From the NCBI RefSeq assembly GCF_035609205.1, contig NZ_CP141184.1, forward strand, positions 6,376,501 through 6,440,500: 64,000 bases of DNA, in the 5' to 3' direction. How positions within the stretch are numbered: the stretch's first letter is position 1; the number at the start of each line of letters is the position of its first letter. Made by a program: the position numbers and the translations under genes. The stretch is from Hymenobacter sp. GOD-10R. Lineage in GTDB: Bacteria; Bacteroidota; Bacteroidia; Cytophagales; Hymenobacteraceae. Shown here piece after piece: positions 1 through 7,104 of the stretch. The notes under the pieces were generated by a model that saw only the letters and a list, made by a program, of their open reading frames with translations, did no database searches and was not told where the DNA came from.

Positions 1-1992
1 AAGATCAGCGGCTCTAACGGACCGCTTTCGGCGCAGGTGAACGTGTGGGTGGATGTATTCAAGCCCGTGGTGCACCTGGAAGTAAATAGCAGCCAGAAGC
101 TTACCGCCGAAGCTAGCTACGAAACATGGCGCTTCGAAGATCATGTGCCGAAAGGCAAAGAGAACAACGCCAACTCCTACAAGTGGGCCCCGCAAGGCGA
201 CGTTCGGACGTACCAAGACAGCGCCCGGTTTCAGAGCCAAAGCGTGGTGTTCTACCACCAGAACCGTCCGCAGACGGTGTTTGATGTAGTGGTGCGTCAG
301 CAGGGGCTAGAAGCCGTAAAACCGCAGCTCTTCAATCCTTTACAGAATCTAATTTTGGGCGGCGCCTTGCAAGGCACGAAGATGGTGCCCGCCGGTACCA
401 CCAATGGGCAATATCTAGATACCCGCTACAAAGGTTGGAAGCTAAAGAGCCAAGCCCCAGCAAAATCGCATGCTATAACGCTGGTACTCACTACCGCCAA
501 AACGGGTAGTGCAGCGCAATGGCAAGCTAGCTTGCAGCAAACCAGCAAGCTAGCAAACACGAACCTCAAAGCTGCTCATCAAAAAACCCTAGCCTGGTGG
601 CACGACTACTGGCAGCGCAGCTTTGTGTTTATCGACCCAGGCCAGAAAGCGGCTAACACACCTAGGTGGCAGGCGGGCCGCAACTACCAGTTATTCCGGT
701 ATATGCTGGGTTGCAATGCCTTCGGGGAATATCCGACGAAGTTCAACGGCGGCCTCTTCACCTACGATCCGTCGCGCGTTGATTCTACCCTCAAGTTCAC
801 ACCCGACTTCCGCAACTGGGGCGGTGGCACCCATACAGCTCAAAACCAGCGCTTGGTGCACTGGCCCATGCTCAAGAGTGGCGACGCGGACCTGATGCGC
901 CCGCAGTTCACCTTCTACCAGCAGCTTCTGCGCAACGCTGAGCTGCGCAGCGAAACCTACTGGCATCACCCCGGCGCCTGCTTCACCGAGCAGCTTGAAA
1001 ACTTCGGCCTGCCCAATCCAGCTGAATATGGTTGGAAGCGGCCCGCTGATTTCGATAAGGGCATGGAGTACAACGCTTGGCTCGAATATGAGTGGGACAC
1101 CGTGCTGGAGTTCTGCCTGATGATGCTGGAAACTGAGCGCTACGCCGGCCAGGATATTTCCACTTACATTCCCTTTATCGAGAGCTGCTTAACGTTCTTC
1201 GACCAGCACTACCAATACCTAGCCCGCCAGCGCGGCGCCAAAGCTCTCGATGGCCAGGGCCACCTAGTTCTCTATCCTAGCTCTGGGGCCGAGACGTACA
1301 AGATGGCTTATAATGCTACCTCTACCACTGCGGCGCTTCGTACGGTGCTGACGCGGTTGTTGGAGCTGCCTGCGAACTACTTAACGGAACAAAAACGCAA
1401 AGATTGGACGGCCATGCTCAGCCGGATTCCCTCGCTCAACTTCCGGACCATGGACGGCCATCCGATGCTAGCTCCGGCTAAGCTGTGGGAGCGGGTAAAC
1501 AATACGGAAAGTCCGCAGCTCTACCCGGTTTTTCCCTGGGGCTTGTACGGCCTGGGCAAAGCCGGCCTCGACACGGCTCGCAACACGTATTTGTATGATG
1601 CTGACGTGCAGAAGTTTCGTAGCCATGTGGGTTGGAAGCAACACAACATATTCGCCGCGAGACTAGGTCTAAAAGAGGAAGCTGCCGAGCTGACGGTAAA
1701 GAAGCTGCAAGACTCCGGCCGGCGCTTCCCCGCCTTTTGGGGCCCCGGTTTCGACTGGACGCCCGACCACAACTGGGGTGGTTCCGGCATGATCGGCCTG
1801 CAAGAAATGCTGCTGCAAACCGACGGTCGCAAAATCTACCTGCTCCCCGCCTGGCCGAAGGAGTGGAACGTACATTTCAAGCTTTACGCCCCGTACCAAA
1901 CTACTGTGGAAGCCACGGTGAAGAACGGTAACGTACAGATAGTGAACGTAGTACCAGCATCGCGGCGGGCGGATGTGGTCGTATTGGAATAG
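1..1992 (+). CDS. DUF5703-type glycoside hydrolase-like protein, 5' end cut by window edge
   Basis: The frame is open from base 1, so the true start and any signal peptide lie outside the window; about 663 residues are visible. The sequence resembles the Bacteroidetes DUF5703 family: an N-terminal beta-sandwich part and then a helical (alpha/alpha)-barrel-like part with many Trp, Tyr and His residues (HHPGACFTEQ near residue 330 and GFDWTPDHNWGG near 595). The C-terminus, with its short beta-strand domain after residue 610, is typical of exported sugar-active enzymes. DUF5703 proteins lie in polysaccharide loci, but I know of no assigned substrate. It is the only carbohydrate-active gene here on the plus strand, so it may belong to a separate unit that starts to the left. 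Confidence 0.7.
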   Translation, partial: KISGSNGPLSAQVNVWVDVFKPVVHLEVNSSQKLTAEASYETWRFEDHVPKGKENNANSYKWAPQGDVRTYQDSARFQSQSVVFYHQNRPQTVFDVVVRQQGLEAVKPQLFNPLQNLILGGALQGTKMVPAGTTNGQYLDTRYKGWKLKSQAPAKSHAITLVLTTAKTGSAAQWQASLQQTSKLANTNLKAAHQKTLAWWHDYWQRSFVFIDPGQKAANTPRWQAGRNYQLFRYMLGCNAFGEYPTKFNGGLFTYDPSRVDSTLKFTPDFRNWGGGTHTAQNQRLVHWPMLKSGDADLMRPQFTFYQQLLRNAELRSETYWHHPGACFTEQLENFGLPNPAEYGWKRPADFDKGMEYNAWLEYEWDTVLEFCLMMLETERYAGQDISTYIPFIESCLTFFDQHYQYLARQRGAKALDGQGHLVLYPSSGAETYKMAYNATSTTAALRTVLTRLLELPANYLTEQKRKDWTAMLSRIPSLNFRTMDGHPMLAPAKLWERVNNTESPQLYPVFPWGLYGLGKAGLDTARNTYLYDADVQKFRSHVGWKQHNIFAARLGLKEEAAELTVKKLQDSGRRFPAFWGPGFDWTPDHNWGGSGMIGLQEMLLQTDGRKIYLLPAWPKEWNVHFKLYAPYQTTVEATVKNGNVQIVNVVPASRRADVVVLE

Positions 1993-2118
1993 GTGCTTGT
2001 CGCAAAATTGGTTTGGGGACATACAGTGGGCTCCGGAATAAGAATATTGCCTTTGAAAAATCAAAGAGGCGGGCTTATTGGTTGTATCGGCTCCTGATGT
2101 AATAAATCAACCGAGTAT

Positions 2119-3225
2119 ATGTCAACCAACGCTTTGTTTGCGCCATTTGCGCTAAAATCGCTGCAACTCAAAAACCGGATTGTCATGGCGCCCATGACGC
2201 GCGCCTTCTCGCCTAACGGCGTGCCGGGGGCTGATGTAGCCGCCTACTACCGCCGCCGCGCCGAGGGCCACGTTGGCCTGATTCTGTCGGAAGGCACTGT
2301 GGTAGAGCGCCCAGCCTCGTCCAACGACCCCAACATCCCGCATTTCTACGGCGAGCAAGCCCTAGCCGGTTGGCAGCACGTTATCGACGAAGTACACGCG
2401 GCCGACGGCAAAATGGGGCCGCAACTCTGGCACATGGGTGTCATGAAAGAGCACCACTCTGGCTGGAAACCATCGGAAGCCTTCGAAGGCCCGTCAGGAC
2501 TGCTCAAGCCCGGCGAAACCAACGGTAAGGCGATGAGCGAAAACGACATCACCGACACCATCGCCGCTTTTGGCCGGGCCGCCGCCGATGCTAAGCGCCT
2601 AGGCTTCGACTGCCTGGAGTTGCACGGCGCCCACGGCTACCTCATCGACCAGTTCTTCTGGGCGGGCCTCAACCAACGCACCGACGGTTACGGCGGCGAT
2701 GCCCTCACTGCTCGCAGCCGCATTGCCGTGGAGCTAGTGCAGGAAGTACGCCGCCAAGTGGGCGAAGACTTCGTCATCAGCCTGCGCCTTTCGCAGTGGA
2801 AGCAGCAGGATTACGACGTGAAGCTAGCCCACACGCCTCAAGAAATGGAGGCGTGGCTCCGTCCGCTGGCCGATGCCGGAGTAGATATTTTCCACTGCTC
2901 GCAGCGCCGTTTCTGGGAGCCTGAGTTTGAGCACGAAGGTTCGGATTTGAACTTTGCGGGCTGGGTGAAAAAACTCACCGGCAAAACCACCATCACTGTG
3001 GGCTCGGTGGGGCTATCGGGCGAATTTTTGGCTGGTTTCGCGGGCGAAGCCTCAGAGCCGCGTTCCATCGATGAGCTGCTGCGCCGTCTCGACCGTAACG
3101 AATTCGACCTCGTCGCCGTGGGTCGCCAGCTAATCGTAGACCCTAATTGGGTGGAAAAGATCGAGCAAGGCCGCTCGGACGAAATGAAGGGGTACAGCCG
3201 CGAGGCCCTGAGCACGCTGGTGTAG
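2119..3225 (+). CDS. Old Yellow Enzyme family NADH:flavin oxidoreductase
   Basis: A 368-residue FMN-dependent ene-reductase-type protein with the family's TIM-barrel landmarks: the N-terminal strand LKNRIVMAPMTRAFS, QLWHMG near residue 98, and the substrate/FMN motif HGAHGYLIDQFFW near 170. The late phosphate-binding strand ITVGSVGLSG and the DLVAVGRQLIVDPNW segment are also present. Length is normal for the family. No signal peptide, so cytoplasmic. It reduces activated alkenes with NAD(P)H; the natural substrate cannot be read from sequence. It follows the DUF5703 gene after 126 bases and converges on the symporter, with a hairpin terminator between. Its link to pectin use is unclear. Confidence 0.9.
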   Translation: MSTNALFAPFALKSLQLKNRIVMAPMTRAFSPNGVPGADVAAYYRRRAEGHVGLILSEGTVVERPASSNDPNIPHFYGEQALAGWQHVIDEVHAADGKMGPQLWHMGVMKEHHSGWKPSEAFEGPSGLLKPGETNGKAMSENDITDTIAAFGRAAADAKRLGFDCLELHGAHGYLIDQFFWAGLNQRTDGYGGDALTARSRIAVELVQEVRRQVGEDFVISLRLSQWKQQDYDVKLAHTPQEMEAWLRPLADAGVDIFHCSQRRFWEPEFEHEGSDLNFAGWVKKLTGKTTITVGSVGLSGEFLAGFAGEASEPRSIDELLRRLDRNEFDLVAVGRQLIVDPNWVEKIEQGRSDEMKGYSREALSTLV

Positions 3226-3265
3226 TCAAGCTCAAGTACATCTTCCCATCTGCGTTCTTACTAAA

Positions 3266-3299
3266 AAGCCCAGTTCCTTTATGCTAAGGAACTGGGCTT
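3266..3299. terminator. Bidirectional intrinsic terminator between convergent genes
   Basis: A perfect 14-bp stem (AAGCCCAGTTCCTT and its complement) closes a 6-base loop between the stop codons of the oxidoreductase (plus) and the symporter (minus). Read on the minus strand, the stem is followed by TTTTTAG, a good terminator tail. On the plus strand the tail is weaker (CTGATTTCT). Confidence 0.85.
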
Positions 3300-3324
3300 C
3301 TGATTTCTAAGTCGTTTAACTTCT

Positions 3325-4914
3325 CTAATGCCCGTTGAAAACGAAGTATAGCACCACCATCACAGCCGCCAACGCCCCCCACAGCGCTTTTACTCGGGTA
3401 GTGGGCTTCGCCAATACGCCATAGTCCACCGCCACGCGGCGTTCCTGACCGGCTTGGTCCAGCAGCGACAACAGCACGGCGGCTACGAACAGCACGGCGA
3501 AGATGCAGAACGACAGCACTAAGTAGTGGGGCCAAAAACTGTATTGCGCCGGTGGCAACACCCACAAGTACACCACGCCCACCCCTAGGCTAAACGCCGA
3601 GCCCCACGACAGAATAGCATTGACAGCCAGCTGCGTGGTGCGTCGCCAGAATACCGTCAGCAGAAACACCACGGCCAGCGGCGGCGCGATGAAACCGAGG
3701 ACTGCTTGAAACACGTCGAACAGGTTCAAGCCTTTCACCGAGTCGATGGCAAGGGCGACGAGCACGGCGAAGGCACAACCCACCAGCACCGTCATGCGGC
3801 CCACGCGTACCACGTCTTTTTCCGTGGCATTGGGGTTTATGTTGCGGGCGTACACATCCATAGCGAAGACAGTGCTCAGCGCGTTGAGCGACGAGCTGAT
3901 CGTACCTACCAGCACCGCAATCAGCACCACGATAACCAAGCCCTTCATGCCCGCTGGGAACAGACTCGTGACCATCGTCATGTAGGCTTGGTCGGGGCTG
4001 GCTAGGTGGGGAAACAGGACATAGCAGAGCACGCCCGTCAGGATGAACAGCGGCAGCGACAGAATCTTGAGCCAGCCAATGAAGTTTACACCCAACTGCC
4101 CCTGCTCCAGGCTCTTCGCTCCTAGCACGGACTGCACCATAGCCTGATCAGTGCAGAAAAACGCCACCGCTGACACCGGATATCCTAGCAAGATGGCGTA
4201 CCACGGGTACTTAGGGTCGGAAGCCGGATGAACGAGGTTCCAATAATTACCCGGTACGCTGCGCCATAATTGGCTGAGTCCACCCACCTTCATCACACCG
4301 ATAACCGTGAGCGTGAGCGAGACACCAATGAGCAGCAGCATTTGGAATACGTTGACTTTGGCAATGGCCTTCAGCCCGCCGGCGAAGGTGAAGAAGCCTG
4401 CAAACAAGACCAGCACAATCACTGATTGCCACATCGGAACACCTAGGATCTGGCGTACCAGCACGCCGCCCGAGAATAAACCCAACGACAGCCACGAAAT
4501 CAGGATTTTAATGAGAGCATACCAGGCCAGGATGTTCTGGGTGGAGTTGCCGAACTGCCGGCCCATGAAGCCGGGCATGGTGCTGACGTTGGCGGCCAGG
4601 TAGCGCGGGGCAAACACCGTAGCCAGCAGAAACAAAAACACGAAAGCGTACCACTCAAAATTCACCGCCACGATGCCAGTACTGTACCCAATGCTCGCAA
4701 ACGCCAGCAGCATCGATGGCCCCACGTTGGTGCCCCACATGTTGAACCCAATACTCGCCCATCCCAACGATTTGTTCGCCAGAAACAACGATTCCTCGGT
4801 TTTCTCTTTTTTCGAAAAGCTGGCCCGGTAGCCAATGGCAAACAGAATGACGAGGTACGCCGCCACAATGGCGTAGTCCCAAATCGTCAAACGACCGAGT
4901 AAGTTATTTCCCAT
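3325..4914 (-). CDS. Sodium:solute symporter (SSS family)
   Basis: A 529-residue inner-membrane protein with about 13-14 hydrophobic segments. The SSS fold is recognisable from the first helix (WDYAIVAAYLVILFAIGYRA), the ESLFLANKSLGW loop, the unwound helix with NMWGTNVGPSML, and the conserved STVFAMDVYARNINPNA region after helix 8. It should use the sodium gradient to import a sugar or sugar acid. Its neighbours (oxidoreductase, exported rhamnose mutarotase, GH78) make rhamnose or an uronic acid product plausible. The gene follows the Gfo/Idh/MocA gene in the same direction; a 103-bp inverted-repeat element sits in the 166-base gap. Confidence 0.9.
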   Translation of the reverse strand: MGNNLLGRLTIWDYAIVAAYLVILFAIGYRASFSKKEKTEESLFLANKSLGWASIGFNMWGTNVGPSMLLAFASIGYSTGIVAVNFEWYAFVFLFLLATVFAPRYLAANVSTMPGFMGRQFGNSTQNILAWYALIKILISWLSLGLFSGGVLVRQILGVPMWQSVIVLVLFAGFFTFAGGLKAIAKVNVFQMLLLIGVSLTLTVIGVMKVGGLSQLWRSVPGNYWNLVHPASDPKYPWYAILLGYPVSAVAFFCTDQAMVQSVLGAKSLEQGQLGVNFIGWLKILSLPLFILTGVLCYVLFPHLASPDQAYMTMVTSLFPAGMKGLVIVVLIAVLVGTISSSLNALSTVFAMDVYARNINPNATEKDVVRVGRMTVLVGCAFAVLVALAIDSVKGLNLFDVFQAVLGFIAPPLAVVFLLTVFWRRTTQLAVNAILSWGSAFSLGVGVVYLWVLPPAQYSFWPHYLVLSFCIFAVLFVAAVLLSLLDQAGQERRVAVDYGVLAKPTTRVKALWGALAAVMVVLYFVFNGH

Positions 4915-4970
4915 ACGGTGGGGTAGTTAGGCTAGGGTGGGATGTGGAGATGTAGAGATGCAGACGCGGG

Positions 4971-5073
4971 ACCTCACCCCCGGCCCCTCTCCAAAAGAGA
5001 GGGGTGTCAGACGACCTAGGAAGTATAGTCGTTGAACGCACCCCTCTCTTTTGGAGAGGGGCCGGGGTGAGGT
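4971..5073. repeat. Gene-less 103-bp inverted-repeat element (MITE-like)
   Basis: Arms 4971-5006 and 5039-5073 are inverted copies of about 35 bases that differ by one base in a G run; the core is 32 bases. Each arm contains its own short palindrome (CCCCTCTCC, an A-rich loop, then GAGAGGGG). The arms closely resemble the 41-bp inverted repeats around the DUF559 gene at 25248-25818. The core ends in TCGTTGAACGC, a variant of the 11-base motif found in most repeats of this window. Confidence 0.85.
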
Positions 5074-5080
5074 TCCAACG

Positions 5081-6151
5081 CTAGAGTTCCAGCCCGTGCT
5101 CGGCGAGAATAGCGCGCACCTTCACCGGCTGGCCAGTGCTCAAGGAGCGGTCCATGGCTTGAAGCAGAGCGACGGTGCCGATGCCCTCGCGGATATCGGG
5201 GTAGGCGGTGAAGTTCTGCTCGATGGAATCGGCGAAGTACTCTAGGTAGTTTTGGTACTCGCCGGCGTGGTGGCTTTTGCCCTCGAAGCGGAAATAGTGC
5301 TTGAGCTTATGCTCCCAGGTCACGATGCGCTCCTCGCCGGTGTTGTCGGTAATGGCGTAGCGCAGGTCCATGTAGTCGCCTTGACTGGCGCCCTCGGTGC
5401 CGCGCAAGATGCAGCTCATTTCGGAGTCGCGGGTGACGGGCTGCACGGGGCCGGTGTAGCAGCCGCTCACCCGCGCCACGCGGCCGTCGGTGGCTTTGAA
5501 GATGAAGTGCATGGTATCGGGGTTCTTCAGGCCGCCTTTCGCGCCGTTGGAACTGAGCATACCGTAGCCCATCACCTCTTCAATGTTGGGTAGGTACCAG
5601 CGGATGAAATCCACGGGGTGGCTCAGGCCGCCGTAGAGCCACTTGAAGGCGTTTTCCAGTGACCAGCCTTTGGCTAGAAACCAGCGGTGGTCGGCGTGGT
5701 AGTAGCTTTCAATGCTGATTAGCTCCCCCACTAACCCCGCTTCATAATCGGCGCGTTGGCGCTTCATGGGCTCGAAAAAGCGGGAGCTTTGGCCGATAAA
5801 CACCTTCTTACCCGATTGCTCGGCTAGGGTCAGCAGGTCATTTGCCTTCGACAGATCATCAATAAATGGCTTGGTGCAGACCACGTGTTTACCGGCCCGC
5901 AGCGCCTGCGACACATGCTCGGCGTGCAGGTGGTCGGGCGTGTAGATGGCAATGATGTCGATTTCCGGATCATCGAGCATGTCCTGGTAATTCGCCGTGA
6001 CGCGACCCGTAAACTGAAACTCCGCGACGCGGTGCTGGCATAGCTCCTCGTTTCGGTCGCAGATGGTTTTGAGCGTGAGCTTGGGGCTGTTGAGCGCCGC
6101 CGACATGGTGCTGCGGCCTTCGCCCAGACCTAAGATTCCTAGGTTTAGCAT
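5081..6151 (-). CDS. Gfo/Idh/MocA family NAD(P)-dependent oxidoreductase
   Basis: A cytoplasmic dehydrogenase of about 356 residues. The N-terminal Rossmann fold starts at once (MLNLGILGLGEGRS), and the dinucleotide-domain end is CTKPFID, with Thr in the usual Glu/Ala position before Lys-Pro. The catalytic-domain histidine stretch is GGLSHPVDFIRWY. I chose the ATG at 6151. The frame stays open to 6223, but that extension (MCLYIEQ) is translated repeat DNA; an ATG at 6181 is the only serious alternative. The family oxidises or epimerises sugars, inositols or uronates, and the exact substrate is unknown. It lies between the symporter and the rhamnose mutarotase, so a role in degrading an imported pectin sugar is likely. 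Confidence 0.88.
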   Translation of the reverse strand: MLNLGILGLGEGRSTMSAALNSPKLTLKTICDRNEELCQHRVAEFQFTGRVTANYQDMLDDPEIDIIAIYTPDHLHAEHVSQALRAGKHVVCTKPFIDDLSKANDLLTLAEQSGKKVFIGQSSRFFEPMKRQRADYEAGLVGELISIESYYHADHRWFLAKGWSLENAFKWLYGGLSHPVDFIRWYLPNIEEVMGYGMLSSNGAKGGLKNPDTMHFIFKATDGRVARVSGCYTGPVQPVTRDSEMSCILRGTEGASQGDYMDLRYAITDNTGEERIVTWEHKLKHYFRFEGKSHHAGEYQNYLEYFADSIEQNFTAYPDIREGIGTVALLQAMDRSLSTGQPVKVRAILAEHGLEL

Positions 6152-6210
6152 TTGGTTGATCGATTGTTTGATTCGTGTCATGCCGTGCGGGTTGAAGCTT
6201 CGCTGCTCGA

Positions 6211-6370
6211 TGTAGAGACACATACTTGTGTCTCCTCGCGTTGCGGATGTTGTTTACCTAGGTCGTTCCAGGTGAGTCGTTCAACGAGGAGACGCAAGTA
6301 TGCGTCTCTACATCGTTCGGGCGTCCGCAACGACGCGGGAGAGATGCTTCGGCAAGCTCAGCATGACGTT
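6211..6370. repeat. Composite palindromic intergenic element
   Basis: Left arm TGTAGAGACACATACTTGTG and right arm GCAAGTATGCGTCTCTACA flank a spacer that carries the TCGTTCAACGA core (6277-6287). A lone outer arm, GAGATGCTTCGGCAAGCTCA followed by GCATGACGTT, ends the element. The matching left outer arm is missing here but present in the copies at 11286, 19491 and 53704. Confidence 0.85.
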
Positions 6371-6375
6371 CTATG

Positions 6376-7104
6376 TTATTTATGTAGCACCGGCTGCTTT
6401 TCCGTAGTTACAGGCTTTAGAAACACCCACACTTCGCCCGTTTTGGTACCAGGCGGACCTTCCTGGTACTGCTTCATGCGAGCGTTCCACTCGTCGACGC
6501 GTGGGTTGTTGAGGGTGGTTTTGGGGTTCAGCTCATCTAGGCTAGCTCCGTGCGGAATGCTGATGACTAGCATCAATTGCCGCCCATTGCGAAATACTAG
6601 CAGCTGTTGAAAGCTAGCATTGCAGAAGCCTTGTCCGACTTCCGGCCACTTCTGAAATTGCGTGGCGTGGTAGGCTAGGTATTCTTGCTGCTTGGCAGGG
6701 TCGCGCACCAAGTTGGCCGTGAGGATAATATTGTCCCACTGCTTGCTCACGGCTTTGTCGGTGCAGCGCTGCCGGTCGAACTTGTAGAACGGCGCGCTGT
6801 ACAGCTTTACCATTGCCTTGCCGTACGTGGCACCTAGCTGCTGGTGCACTTGCCTGATCTTCTCCGCCGGGCCATAAGCCACGAGGTGATTTTGCCAGCG
6901 ACGCACATCAACCGTCGGCACTTGGTACTTCCGGCATAGCTGCAACAACTTATCGGCCGGCAACGGCGTGGTACCCGTGCCGGTGATTTCCACCACGGCG
7001 GCGGGTCCACTCGGCTGCGCTACAGCAGGCACCGCGTGTAAGCCTAGCAAGACCAAGCCTAGCTTTAGGTGCGCTCCTACTCTTTTAGCTACGCTAATTC
7101 TCAT
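6376..7104 (-). CDS. Exported L-rhamnose mutarotase-like protein
   Basis: A 242-residue protein with a signal peptide (hydrophobic core LGLVLLGLHAVPAVAQ). The C-terminal half (about 130-235) matches the RhaM fold: EYLAYHATQFQKWPE keeps the Tyr, His and Trp-Pro-Glu positions of the mutarotase motif, with three extra residues between His and Trp. The N-terminal half (about 35-110) is a separate small alpha/beta domain that I do not recognise. RhaM equilibrates alpha- and beta-L-rhamnose and is normally cytoplasmic, so export is odd. Its ATG overlaps the stop of the upstream GH78 gene (ATGA, 7101-7104), which implies translational coupling and a role on the rhamnose released by that enzyme. Confidence 0.75.
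   Translation of the reverse strand: MRISVAKRVGAHLKLGLVLLGLHAVPAVAQPSGPAAVVEITGTGTTPLPADKLLQLCRKYQVPTVDVRRWQNHLVAYGPAEKIRQVHQQLGATYGKAMVKLYSAPFYKFDRQRCTDKAVSKQWDNIILTANLVRDPAKQQEYLAYHATQFQKWPEVGQGFCNASFQQLLVFRNGRQLMLVISIPHGASLDELNPKTTLNNPRVDEWNARMKQYQEGPPGTKTGEVWVFLKPVTTEKQPVLHK

Noticed and set aside
6152..6223. Longer N-terminus of the oxidoreductase (MCLYIEQ...)
   Set aside because: It translates the TGTAGAGACACATAC repeat arm; the same MCLY peptide appears before the GH28 gene (55524-55547). The Rossmann fold begins at the inner ATG.
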